Below are positions 1 through 6,807 of a stretch of 9,377 bases of DNA, one piece after another. Where the stretch lies: positions 1-9,377 of the forward strand of contig CAYJGF010000036.1 in the NCBI GenBank assembly GCA_964369965.1, written 5' to 3'. Positions within the stretch are counted from its first letter, which is position 1; each line of letters opens with the position of its first letter. The notes under the pieces were generated by a model. The model searched no databases and was not told where the DNA came from. It worked only from the letters and a program-made list of their open reading frames with translations. The DNA comes from CAYJBH01 sp964369965 (GTDB lineage Bacteria > Bacillota > Clostridia > Oscillospirales > Ruminococcaceae). Made by a program: the position numbers and the translations under genes.

Positions 1-24
1 CGGTGTGTTTACCTCGAACAGATG

Positions 25-116
25 TGGCGGAGAGAGAGGGATTCGAACCCTCGTCGGGGTATTAGCCCGAACACGATTTCCAATCGTGCGCCTTAGACCA
101 ACTCAGCCATCTCTCC
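25..116 (-). tRNA. tRNA-Ser (anticodon GGA), CCA encoded
   Basis: Read on the minus strand, the sequence folds as a class II tRNA with a long variable arm, as expected for serine. The acceptor strand GGAGAGA (116-110) pairs with TCTCTCC, followed by discriminator G and an encoded CCA at 27-25. The anticodon stem CACGA/TCGTG (84-88 and 72-76) closes the loop TTGGAAA, placing anticodon GGA at 81-79, which reads UCC and UCU serine codons. The variable arm has a TCGGG/CCCGA stem. The T arm GAGGG-TTCGAAT-CCCTC is intact. The length is 92 nt including CCA. Only 24 bases follow its 3' end, so neither a terminator nor a second tRNA can be judged. Confidence 0.97.
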
Positions 117-125
117 ATCTTTTAT

Positions 126-154
126 ATTATACAACATTTATTTATAAAAATCAA
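126..154 (-). promoter_or_regulatory. Sigma-70-type promoter of the tRNA-Ser gene
   Basis: On the minus strand there is TTGATT (154-149), exactly 17 bases, then TATAAT (131-126). The -10 box ends 9 bases before the mature tRNA 5' end at 116, so the leader would be very short. The -10 matches consensus fully and the -35 matches four of six bases. Position and spacing make this a convincing housekeeping promoter. Confidence 0.75.
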
Positions 155-220
155 CCCTTAAAAACACCTTTTTTGACGACGTTTATTTTTTGCATATTTT
201 CAAGAAAATCATATTAAAAG

Positions 221-249
221 TTGCAAATTCTTTTATAATCTGCTACAAT
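221..249 (+). promoter_or_regulatory. Putative sigma-70-type promoter of the PaaK-like gene
   Basis: TTGCAA (221-226), a 17-base spacer and TACAAT (244-249) form a good housekeeping promoter 35 bases before the start codon at 285. The predicted transcript starts near 256 with a leader of about 30 nt, too short for a riboswitch. Two further TATAAT hexamers (234-239 and 258-263) lie in the same AT-rich stretch but have no comparable -35 box at the right distance. The promoter is divergent from the tRNA promoter, and no operator-like inverted repeat was seen between them. Confidence 0.55.
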
Positions 250-284
250 TAAACGGATATAATGAAAAAAATGGGGGCATATAG

Positions 285-1604
285 ATGAGCAACAATATTT
301 TCAATAGGGATATGGAGTGCATGAAGCGCTCCGAGCTTGAGGCTTTGCAGTTGGAGCGACTGCGAACTCTTGTTGACTACTGCATAAAAAACGTTCCTTT
401 TTATCGTGAGCGTCTTAATAAGGCCGGTGTTACCCCCGAAAAAATAAAGACACTGTCCGATGTTGAGTACATACCGTATACCACAAAGGAGGATCTGCGC
501 GACACCTATCCTTTCGGTATGTTCAGCGTGCCCCCAAAAGAATTGGTGCGATTGCATGCCTCCTCCGGCACCACCGGGAATCCCACCGTCGTCGGATATA
601 CAAAACAGGACATTGATTGCTGGTCGGAGCAGGTGGCTCGTCTGGTCACCGCGGCAGGTGCTACGGACGACACTTTGGTTCAAATATGCTTCGGATACGG
701 CATGTTCACCGGAGCGCTCGGATTGCATTACGGTTTGGAGAGAATCGGTGCCACAGTAGTCCCTACCTCCTCCGGCAACACCGAGAAACAACTTAAATTT
801 ATGCGTGATTTTGCTACCGACGCCATTGTTGCTACCCCAACCTACTGCCTGTACCTTGCCGAGGCGGCGCGTGAGCTGTCCGACCGCCACCCGATGAGTG
901 AATACAACATTAAATACGGCATTCTCGGCAGTGAGAGTACCACAAAGGCTATGCAATCCCAGATTGAAATGCGGTGGGGTAACGATTGTTTTGTCACCGA
1001 CAACTATGGGCTGTCGGAGCTTAACGGACCCGGCATCTCGGGAGAGTGTTATAGGCGAGAGGGGCTTCACATAAATGAGGACCATTTCCTCTGTGAGATA
1101 ATCGACCCTGTGAGCGAAAAGGTGCTCCCCCACGGCAGTGACGGCGAAATGGTAATCACCAACCTTACAAAACGAGGTCTGCCGATGCTCCGTTATCGCA
1201 CCAAGGACATTACCTCTATCAACTACGATGCTTGTGACTGTGGTCGTACCAGTGCAAGAATGGCCAAGGTTGCGGGGCGCTCCGATGATATGATTAAAAT
1301 TCGCGGTGTCAACGTTTTCCCCACGCAGCTTGAAAGTGTGCTTATAGATATTGAGGGAGTGACACCGCATTATATGTTGGTGGTTCGTACCGATAAGGTT
1401 TTTGACACACTTGAGGTGCAAGTAGAGTTGGCAAAACCCTCCGCCGAGATGGGTGAAAATGAGTTGTACAGCCTTAAATCTCGTCTCGGTAAAAAAATCC
1501 ACGACGGCATGAATATCAAGGTGACCGTTACCTTGATGGAGCCAAAAACCATCGAGCGATTTACCGGGAAGGCAAAACGCGTTCAGGATTTAAGGAAGAG
1601 ATAG
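285..1604 (+). CDS. paaK: Phenylacetate-CoA ligase-like acyl-adenylating enzyme (PaaK family)
   Basis: This 439-residue protein is full length for the PaaK branch of the adenylate-forming superfamily, which activates an aryl acid with ATP and transfers it to CoA in the cytoplasm. Visible landmarks are the N-terminal NVPFYRERL (37-45), the phosphate-binding loop SSGTTGNPTV (93-102), the adenylate motif YGLSE (241-245), the ribose-binding Asp in YRTKDI (304-309), the hinge region GRSDDMIKIRGVNVFP (331-346) and the C-terminal GKAKRV, whose Lys429 is the likely catalytic lysine. The CDCGR segment (317-321) is typical of this branch. The start ATG has a G-rich ribosome site (273-277) seven bases upstream. 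The gene stands alone, ending 5 bases from the convergent histidine kinase gene. In anaerobes such enzymes often accompany indolepyruvate oxidoreductase, but no partner is in the window. The exact acid (phenylacetate, indoleacetate or another) cannot be read from sequence. Confidence 0.9.
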   Translation: MSNNIFNRDMECMKRSELEALQLERLRTLVDYCIKNVPFYRERLNKAGVTPEKIKTLSDVEYIPYTTKEDLRDTYPFGMFSVPPKELVRLHASSGTTGNPTVVGYTKQDIDCWSEQVARLVTAAGATDDTLVQICFGYGMFTGALGLHYGLERIGATVVPTSSGNTEKQLKFMRDFATDAIVATPTYCLYLAEAARELSDRHPMSEYNIKYGILGSESTTKAMQSQIEMRWGNDCFVTDNYGLSELNGPGISGECYRREGLHINEDHFLCEIIDPVSEKVLPHGSDGEMVITNLTKRGLPMLRYRTKDITSINYDACDCGRTSARMAKVAGRSDDMIKIRGVNVFPTQLESVLIDIEGVTPHYMLVVRTDKVFDTLEVQVELAKPSAEMGENELYSLKSRLGKKIHDGMNIKVTVTLMEPKTIERFTGKAKRVQDLRKR

Positions 1605-1609
1605 TTTTT

Positions 1610-3349
1610 TTAGATGGCTGCGAAATCCTCCTCCCGTCTTGCCGGTAGAGTCAGTGTCACCACCGTGCCTACGTTTTTTGTGGACTCGATGGAAAGACCG
1701 AAGCCTGCACCATACTGCGACACCACCCTTTTTTGTATATTTAACAATGCCACGCCGGACAGCCCCTCGCTCAACCTCAGTCCGGTGGCATTGTTTAATT
1801 TTGTGCGCAGGTCGCCAAGCTTGTCGACAGCAAGCCCCACCCCATTGTCGTGGATTTGAAAAACAACGTTAGGCCCGTGCAACTTGCCCGTCACCTTTAT
1901 GCGCCCTGCCTTAACCCCCGATATGCCATGCATGACCGAATTCTCCACAATTGGTTGCAACAACATTCTCGGTAAAAAGACACTGTCCAGCTCGTCATCT
2001 GCCTCAAACTCGGCGACAAAACTGCCGGGATAACGTGTATGCATAATCTCTATATATTTTTCTAATACATACATCTCTTCAAAACCTGAGATGTAATCCT
2101 GTGAGTTGTTGGCATATCGCAGAATATTAGATAGATTGTCGCACATCTCGCCCACTCGGGCTATTTTGCCCATCTCGGCGAGCCTTTTTATTATATTGAT
2201 GGTGTTGACGGTGAAATGGGCGTTAATCTGCTTTTTAAGCGACAAAATTATTGCGTTTTGTTTTTCAATCTCGGACTGTTGCATCTTGTAGTTCATGTCA
2301 TAGAGTGAGCGCTGACTATCCTCCAGTCTCAAAATCATGTCATTTATCTGCCAAACAAGTCGATCAAAACTCACGTTACCGGTTTCGCTCAAAAGGTCGC
2401 TGTTGAGATCTAACGACTCTATATTTTCTGTTATCGCGATCATCGGGTCTAAAAAGAACCTGCCCATAATTCGATAAAACAGCACCTGCAATCCTACGAT
2501 AAGTGCAATTGTCACTATCGCCGACACGGTGAAAATTTGAACCATAATGCTAAAACCACTACCCTCGTCCACCACAAGCATGGAGAAAGGCGTCGTTTCT
2601 ATACTGCTTAAATTATAGCTGTCGTATCCCGATACAATTCCATCTATATCGTTTGCGATTAAATCCTGATTGCAGGAGGCGACCACAACATCGTCCGTGA
2701 GGAGTGATATGCTCAGTTCCCCCTCGCCACTGTATTCGTTAAACAGCGTCTCAAGGTGTAACGTGTCCATCAGGTATACAAGAGTGCCGATATGCTCATT
2801 ATCTAAAATAATTTCGCGCACATATCCTATATACGGAATATCTTCCACCGTGAGTGACACATGTCCCGATACCGTCTCGCTGTCGATTATAAAGCCTATT
2901 CGCTTCGCCGCAGTGTTGCCGATAGTGCCTCGCAGTCGTGCAAAATTGAGCTCACTGTCATAAATTAGTATGTCGTCTGCAAGACCGTTCGGTTGATAGG
3001 TGGCGTTTAACACCTCCTTGACACGAGATACATTTTCATGATATTCTAATGTGCTATCCGACAATAACAGCTCAATGACCTCGTCATTTGAGGACAGCAT
3101 AACCGCGTTGTGCACAAGATTTAAAAAGGTATTTTCCAGCGTGTTAATTATGCTGGTGGATACCTGCTGTGTCAACTGTCGGCTGCTGTCTCTCATACCG
3201 ATGACGGTGTAGTAAAAAAACAGCCCCCAGCACAATAGAATTGCAAACAGCATAGCAAAAAGAGCGAAATTTATCCTCTTTCTTAGTCCTGAAAAAAGAG
3301 AACGGGTGTTTTTATTGTTCGAGCGATTGGAGTCGGGTCCAAAATTCAA
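1610..3349 (-). CDS. YesM-like membrane sensor histidine kinase
   Basis: This 579-residue protein has a short cytoplasmic N-terminus, a first membrane segment at about 27-50, an extracytoplasmic sensor region of about 215 residues (51-266, a size that suits a Cache-type domain, inferred only), a second membrane segment at about 267-292, a HAMP-like linker with coiled coil to about 370, then the catalytic core. The phospho-acceptor motif LKKQINAHFTVNT (371-383) carries His378. The ATP-binding region shows the N box PIVENSVMHG (466-475), the G1 box DNGVG (501-505) and a GVALLN stretch (532-537) near a second glycine-rich site. It should phosphorylate the YesN-type regulator of the same cluster. 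The family usually has INPHFLYNT; here Pro is Ala and the following residues differ, and Gly534 of the usual GIGLxN is Ala. The start is TTG, supported by AGGAGG six bases upstream; the first Met afterwards would remove half of the first membrane segment. Its start overlaps the preceding gene by 38 bp. Confidence 0.9.
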   Translation of the reverse strand: MNFGPDSNRSNNKNTRSLFSGLRKRINFALFAMLFAILLCWGLFFYYTVIGMRDSSRQLTQQVSTSIINTLENTFLNLVHNAVMLSSNDEVIELLLSDSTLEYHENVSRVKEVLNATYQPNGLADDILIYDSELNFARLRGTIGNTAAKRIGFIIDSETVSGHVSLTVEDIPYIGYVREIILDNEHIGTLVYLMDTLHLETLFNEYSGEGELSISLLTDDVVVASCNQDLIANDIDGIVSGYDSYNLSSIETTPFSMLVVDEGSGFSIMVQIFTVSAIVTIALIVGLQVLFYRIMGRFFLDPMIAITENIESLDLNSDLLSETGNVSFDRLVWQINDMILRLEDSQRSLYDMNYKMQQSEIEKQNAIILSLKKQINAHFTVNTINIIKRLAEMGKIARVGEMCDNLSNILRYANNSQDYISGFEEMYVLEKYIEIMHTRYPGSFVAEFEADDELDSVFLPRMLLQPIVENSVMHGISGVKAGRIKVTGKLHGPNVVFQIHDNGVGLAVDKLGDLRTKLNNATGLRLSEGLSGVALLNIQKRVVSQYGAGFGLSIESTKNVGTVVTLTLPARREEDFAAI

Positions 3350-4463
3350 GTATATCCTCCTCGTTTTGGGTTACCTCTTGTTTGTTGTTATACCAATAGT
3401 TACCCTGTGAGAGCGGCACCGAGGAATAGTCTCGGATATCGGTCCTCACCGGCCATGTCCCCTCTAAAAGGTAGGGGGTAAGCCCCTCACCGTCGCCATC
3501 CGTTTCCCCCAATAGCCAACGTGTAAAAAGTTTTGCGGAGTTAATGTTTTTTGCACCTCCCGTGATGGACACGGTGTTGGAGGAGTAAACTCCATCGCTT
3601 GGGGTGGCGCCATAACACACCGCAACCTCAAGACCGACATCGGTGCGACGAATTTTGCTGGATATCATGAAGGCGAGCCGCCCCTCGCCGTGAGGGTCGT
3701 TCCCGACAATTTCAACAAGCTCGTTTGAACTGGTGGTGAACTGTATATCGTTGTCAAACATTCTCTCCCAGAATTCTTTGCCGGCGCTTTTCTCCTGCGA
3801 TAGCGTCTCACCGTATCTATCAAAATACGCATTACGCATCTCCTCCTCGTTTGTTATCACCGCATGGACAAGGGCGTACGCCGGATAGGAGCGAAGTGGG
3901 CTGTTCATATAAACCTTGCCTTGCCACTGCGGTTCGGTGAGTTCCCACCAGTTATCTATCGGGCGCTCGTCATATATGTTAGGGTTATAAAACAGTTGCT
4001 CCGTCTCGATAACAAAGCTAAGCAACTCCGCGTTTGCGACCTCGTTCAGGTTAGGCGCTATATCATAGGGTACATATTTATTGATTATTCCTTGCGGTAG
4101 CAATTCGCCGCTTAAAACTCCGGTGTCGTCACTGCATATCACAACATCACAGAGCACCTCACCCGTCTCATAGCTTGTCTTTAATATCTCGACAAGGTCG
4201 TGCGCCCTCGTGTCATAGACCTCCACGGTCAGCCCCGGATACTGCTTTTCGAAACTGTCTTTAACCTCATAAATTCGTGTGGTGGTACTGTATACTATTA
4301 AAGTGTCCTCGGCAAGTGCCTGCTCATATAGCTCGTCGGGGGTATGTTCCGCATCAAATTGTGCACCGGTCAACCACTCATCCATCTGCGCATTTTCAGC
4401 ACGGATACAGGAGGTCAAGAGCAGTAGCGACAATATATTAATAACGATTATAATCCGTTTAAT
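3312..4463 (-). CDS. Solute-binding lipoprotein, AfuA/PgtC-like (iron-type family); putative AUU start
   Basis: This protein looks like a type II periplasmic binding protein of the ABC iron(III)/phosphoglycerate group. Landmarks, numbered from the AUU start, are a first strand with LIVYSTTTRIYEVKDSF (about 54-70), a QLFYNPNIY segment, EPQWQGKVYMNS (typical of the 'DPKWKGKI' region) and the C-terminal TGGAKNINSAKLFTRWLLG. The mature protein starts at the lipobox Cys in LLTSC. Read from the first conventional start, TTG at 4433, the signal peptide would be eight residues with no positive charge. Starting at ATT (4463-4461) gives MKR, a hydrophobic stretch and Cys19, and 383 residues in all. Both lie in the same frame as the upstream gene, after its TGA at 4472-4470. 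The ligand is unknown; family membership does not prove iron binding. It sits between another binding protein and a histidine kinase with no permease nearby, as in PgtC-type signalling. The family call is solid; the start is less certain. Confidence 0.82.
   Translation of the reverse strand: MKRIIIVINILSLLLLTSCIRAENAQMDEWLTGAQFDAEHTPDELYEQALAEDTLIVYSTTTRIYEVKDSFEKQYPGLTVEVYDTRAHDLVEILKTSYETGEVLCDVVICSDDTGVLSGELLPQGIINKYVPYDIAPNLNEVANAELLSFVIETEQLFYNPNIYDERPIDNWWELTEPQWQGKVYMNSPLRSYPAYALVHAVITNEEEMRNAYFDRYGETLSQEKSAGKEFWERMFDNDIQFTTSSNELVEIVGNDPHGEGRLAFMISSKIRRTDVGLEVAVCYGATPSDGVYSSNTVSITGGAKNINSAKLFTRWLLGETDGDGEGLTPYLLEGTWPVRTDIRDYSSVPLSQGNYWYNNKQEVTQNEEDILEFWTRLQSLEQ
3350..3361 (-). promoter_or_regulatory. 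Ribosome binding site that fixes the UUG start of the histidine kinase
   Basis: AGGAGG (3361-3356) is followed by the 6-base spacer ATATAC and then TTG at 3349-3347. The match to the 16S anti-Shine-Dalgarno sequence is full. It lies inside the coding sequence of the preceding binding-protein gene, so the kinase can be initiated independently of, or coupled to, translation of that gene. Confidence 0.8.
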
Positions 4464-4478
4464 TAATCTTCACCCCCC
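4464..4478 (-). promoter_or_regulatory. G-rich ribosome binding site at the junction of the two binding-protein genes
   Basis: Six G residues (4478-4473) run directly into the TGA stop of the upstream gene, giving GGGGGGTGA, one base off the GGAGGTGA ideal. It lies 9 bases before ATT at 4463 but 39 bases before TTG at 4433. The spacing therefore favours initiation at the non-standard AUU codon. Because the site overlaps the last codons of the upstream gene, translation of the two genes is probably coupled. Confidence 0.5.
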
Positions 4479-6047
4479 TGTTTTTTCATAAATTAACTGC
4501 ATCTCATCGATCAGCATGTCAACATCATACTCTTTGAGTCTGTCAAGATACATTTGCCAATCATTATCATCGGTGACGTTTTGCTCGCCGACAATAAATT
4601 TCCTCGTCATCTCCTCGGTGAAAAATATCAGTTGCTCAAATTCGTCACTTTTGTCCTGTCGTGCTTCGTTATAAACCGCAGGTGAAAGAGCATTTTGTGT
4701 CTCATAATCCTCATATGTCCTTGACGCCCTTGCCTCGACATATTCGCTTTGATTTATCTGATAGCCTTTCCACGCGACCGCCTCGGCATAATTATCACGT
4801 GTGATAAACGGACCGAACACACCGGAGCCGTTGACATCGCGTACTGTGGAGCCGTTGCCGATAACCGTGATAAGTGCCGGTGTTCCGCTGACACTGATAT
4901 CACCTACTTCCGCCTCGCTCCAATCCACCGACGGTCTACCGAAATTGCCTATGAGATACGCCTGTTCACTGCACATTATGTCCATTAAAAGGAATGCCTC
5001 GTCTTTTTTTTCCGACGAACTTAAAATTACACCGCCCGGTATCGGCAATGTAATATCCTTGATTGCGCGACCGACATCATTTTTGTTTGATAGCGGCGGC
5101 ACGGCAAGATAGTAGCTCAAAAGGTCGGGGGAGTTCACCGACAGTATGTCGGACAACTCGTTTGCGGTAAAAACACCGACCGGCATACTTGCATCGTTGC
5201 AGATGCTGATGAGTTGTTCGGTGTTATAACTGAAGTTTTCATCCGCTATAAGTCCGAGTTCGTATAGCTCTGAAAGGTAGATAAGCCCCTCACGCCATCC
5301 GTCGGTCATAGGGGGATAAAAAACACGATCCCACATTGTCGCAAAATATCCGGCATCACGGTGAAAAACGGCGAAAGAGTTCATTAAAAAAGCTAAACTA
5401 AAGGTGCCGGATTGTGTTGGGCTGCCTATCATGGGCACGCCGTCGGGATAATGCGATTTAAAGGAGGTTAGAACATCTGCAAATTCGTCGGTGGAGGTTG
5501 GTATGGTATGCCCTGTCTCACTCAACCATCTTGAATTTATCCACATAGTCTGTTCATAGCTTTTCGGCAGGTTTTTTCCGATCTGTGGCATGTAATAGAT
5601 ATCATTTTGTCCGCTGTAAAGGGTCTGTTCAAGATCATAAATCTCGTAGCTGTCAAAAAGTTGTTTTAACTCGACGCTCTCTTGCGATATTAGAGTATCA
5701 AGGGGGTGCAAAAGACCCTCCTCACCATACTCGGTGACCTCTCGTACGCTCGGCGCAGAGGATTCGGTGAAAAAAACGGCGTCTATGTCGGCATACTCGT
5801 CGGTGAAAATTAATTCTAAATAGTCGGAGGTAAAGGCGCTTGGCAGGAAACTAAGCTCTATATCAAGTCCGCTCTGCTCTTCTAACCATATAAAATAGTA
5901 GCTGTTTTCAACGTCGGCAAGTCGGTTTTCATATGGGATCGCAATGCTGATTGTCTCGCCCTGCGGCGCGTCGACAACGGCACACCCTACAAGTGAAAAA
6001 CACATTGACAATGCGATAAGTATATATAGAGAACGGCAAAAAAACAT
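4470..6047 (-). CDS. Solute-binding lipoprotein, LplA/YtcQ-like (family 1)
   Basis: This 525-residue protein is a probable lipid-anchored extracellular solute-binding protein of the large LplA/YtcQ branch, commonly linked to oligosaccharide uptake or sensing. It has a signal peptide with a single Arg, a hydrophobic core and lipobox LVGC with Cys22. Family-like segments include HPLDTLISQES, the IYYMPQIG strand, MWINSRWL followed by IPTSTDEFADVL, a GTFSLAF region and the C-terminal helices with WQMYLDRLKEYDVDMLIDEM. The start is ATG at 6047, whose A is also the last base of the regulator's TGA stop (TGATG), with GGGAGAGGG a few bases upstream. A TTG codon directly before the ATG would add one residue and is less likely. 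The one-base overlap implies translational coupling with the response regulator. No ABC permease or ATPase gene is in the window, so a co-receptor role for the histidine kinase is as plausible as transport. The ligand is not known. Confidence 0.88.
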   Translation of the reverse strand: MFFCRSLYILIALSMCFSLVGCAVVDAPQGETISIAIPYENRLADVENSYYFIWLEEQSGLDIELSFLPSAFTSDYLELIFTDEYADIDAVFFTESSAPSVREVTEYGEEGLLHPLDTLISQESVELKQLFDSYEIYDLEQTLYSGQNDIYYMPQIGKNLPKSYEQTMWINSRWLSETGHTIPTSTDEFADVLTSFKSHYPDGVPMIGSPTQSGTFSLAFLMNSFAVFHRDAGYFATMWDRVFYPPMTDGWREGLIYLSELYELGLIADENFSYNTEQLISICNDASMPVGVFTANELSDILSVNSPDLLSYYLAVPPLSNKNDVGRAIKDITLPIPGGVILSSSEKKDEAFLLMDIMCSEQAYLIGNFGRPSVDWSEAEVGDISVSGTPALITVIGNGSTVRDVNGSGVFGPFITRDNYAEAVAWKGYQINQSEYVEARASRTYEDYETQNALSPAVYNEARQDKSDEFEQLIFFTEEMTRKFIVGEQNVTDDNDWQMYLDRLKEYDVDMLIDEMQLIYEKTGG

Positions 6048-6790
6048 CAACCCTCTCCCAGTTCGATAAGTGTTTTCATATAGCCGGAGGGGGATTCGCC
6101 ATAATACTCCTTAAAAACCTTGCAAAAATAATAATAGTCGGTGTATCCGCATTCGGTTGCCACCTCCTTGTACTGCATTTGTGTTGTCAACATAAGGTTG
6201 ATTGCATATTTCATGCGTAGAGTGGTCAAAAACCGTGTGAGCGTTGAGTTGTAATGACGTGCAAAAAGATTGCAGATATAGTTAGCGCTAAGCCCAAACA
6301 TTCGGGAGAGTGAGTCAAGGGTATGTTTGGATTTAAAATCTTTTTCGACATATTCTATCAGTTTGATAAAGGCGGAGTTGACATTTTCACCTACTCTTTG
6401 GGGTTTAGGCGACTTTTTGGAGAGCTTTTTAAAAAGGCGCTCTAAAACAATCTGCACCTCCTGTTGTTGCATCGGTTTTAGCAGATAGTCAAATCCATCA
6501 AGACGAAAAAACCGCCGTGAGTCCTCAAAGTTGGCAAAGGCACTGAGCATAACGCACTCAAACGATAGCCCCTCCTCCTTTAAACTTTTTATCATGTCGA
6601 CGCCGTCCATACCCGGCAACTTAAGATCGGAAAAGACAACGTCGGGGCGCATTTCTTTTATTTCGAGCATGGCTTTTTCAGGATGGTCAGCAGAGCCGAC
6701 CACCTCAAATCCGTTATCCATCCAAGGGATTGAGTTCACAATCTCATCCAGAATAAGCGGTTCATCATCCACTACATAAACACTATACAA
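6047..6790 (-). CDS. YesN-type response regulator, REC plus AraC-family DNA-binding domain
   Basis: This 247-residue cytoplasmic transcription factor has a receiver domain at 1-120 and an AraC-type double helix-turn-helix at about 140-240. The receiver carries the acidic pair Asp8-Asp9, the phospho-acceptor Asp55 in FSDLKLPGMDG, Ser83 in VMLSAF and Lys105 in LLKP, so all the switch residues are present. In the DNA-binding part, helices around TLDSLSRMFGLSANYICNLF (157-176) and the second motif with YKEVATECGYTDYYYFCKVF (207-226) match the family. The partner should be the YesM-like kinase two genes further downstream. The start is TTG (6790-6788) with AAGGAT at 6801-6796; no ATG or GTG lies early enough to keep the receiver intact. 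It follows the lipoprotein gene after 17 bp, and its stop overlaps the next start by one base. Targets are unknown; its own operon or a sugar-uptake operon elsewhere would be typical. Confidence 0.95.
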   Translation of the reverse strand: MYSVYVVDDEPLILDEIVNSIPWMDNGFEVVGSADHPEKAMLEIKEMRPDVVFSDLKLPGMDGVDMIKSLKEEGLSFECVMLSAFANFEDSRRFFRLDGFDYLLKPMQQQEVQIVLERLFKKLSKKSPKPQRVGENVNSAFIKLIEYVEKDFKSKHTLDSLSRMFGLSANYICNLFARHYNSTLTRFLTTLRMKYAINLMLTTQMQYKEVATECGYTDYYYFCKVFKEYYGESPSGYMKTLIELGEG

Positions 6791-6807
6791 ATCTTATCCT
6801 TATCTCA

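Noticed and set aside
5..217. Small plus-strand reading frame across the tRNA
   Set aside because: It is the antisense of the tRNA-Ser gene; its translation (GERGIRTLVG and so on) is a well-known artefact of tRNA antisense strands, and it has no ribosome site.
249..1502. 417-codon minus-strand frame opposite the PaaK-like gene
   Set aside because: It lies fully antisense to a gene with clear adenylate-forming motifs, has no recognisable domain and would run through the PaaK promoter; a shadow frame.
1600..1615. Seven-T run (1605-1611) between the convergent stops as an intrinsic terminator
   Set aside because: No GC-rich hairpin precedes it on the plus strand, and the minus strand shows none after the HK stop, so a terminator cannot be supported.
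3312..4463. Assigning iron transport to the AfuA/PgtC-like protein
   Set aside because: Family resemblance does not fix the ligand, no paired Tyr iron-binding site could be confirmed by eye, and there is no transporter gene nearby.
4470..4472. TGA between two same-frame binding-protein genes as a recoded or readthrough stop
   Set aside because: The downstream part has its own lipoprotein signal and ribosome site, the upstream protein is complete for its family, TGA also ends the regulator, and no selenocysteine-type hairpin was evident.
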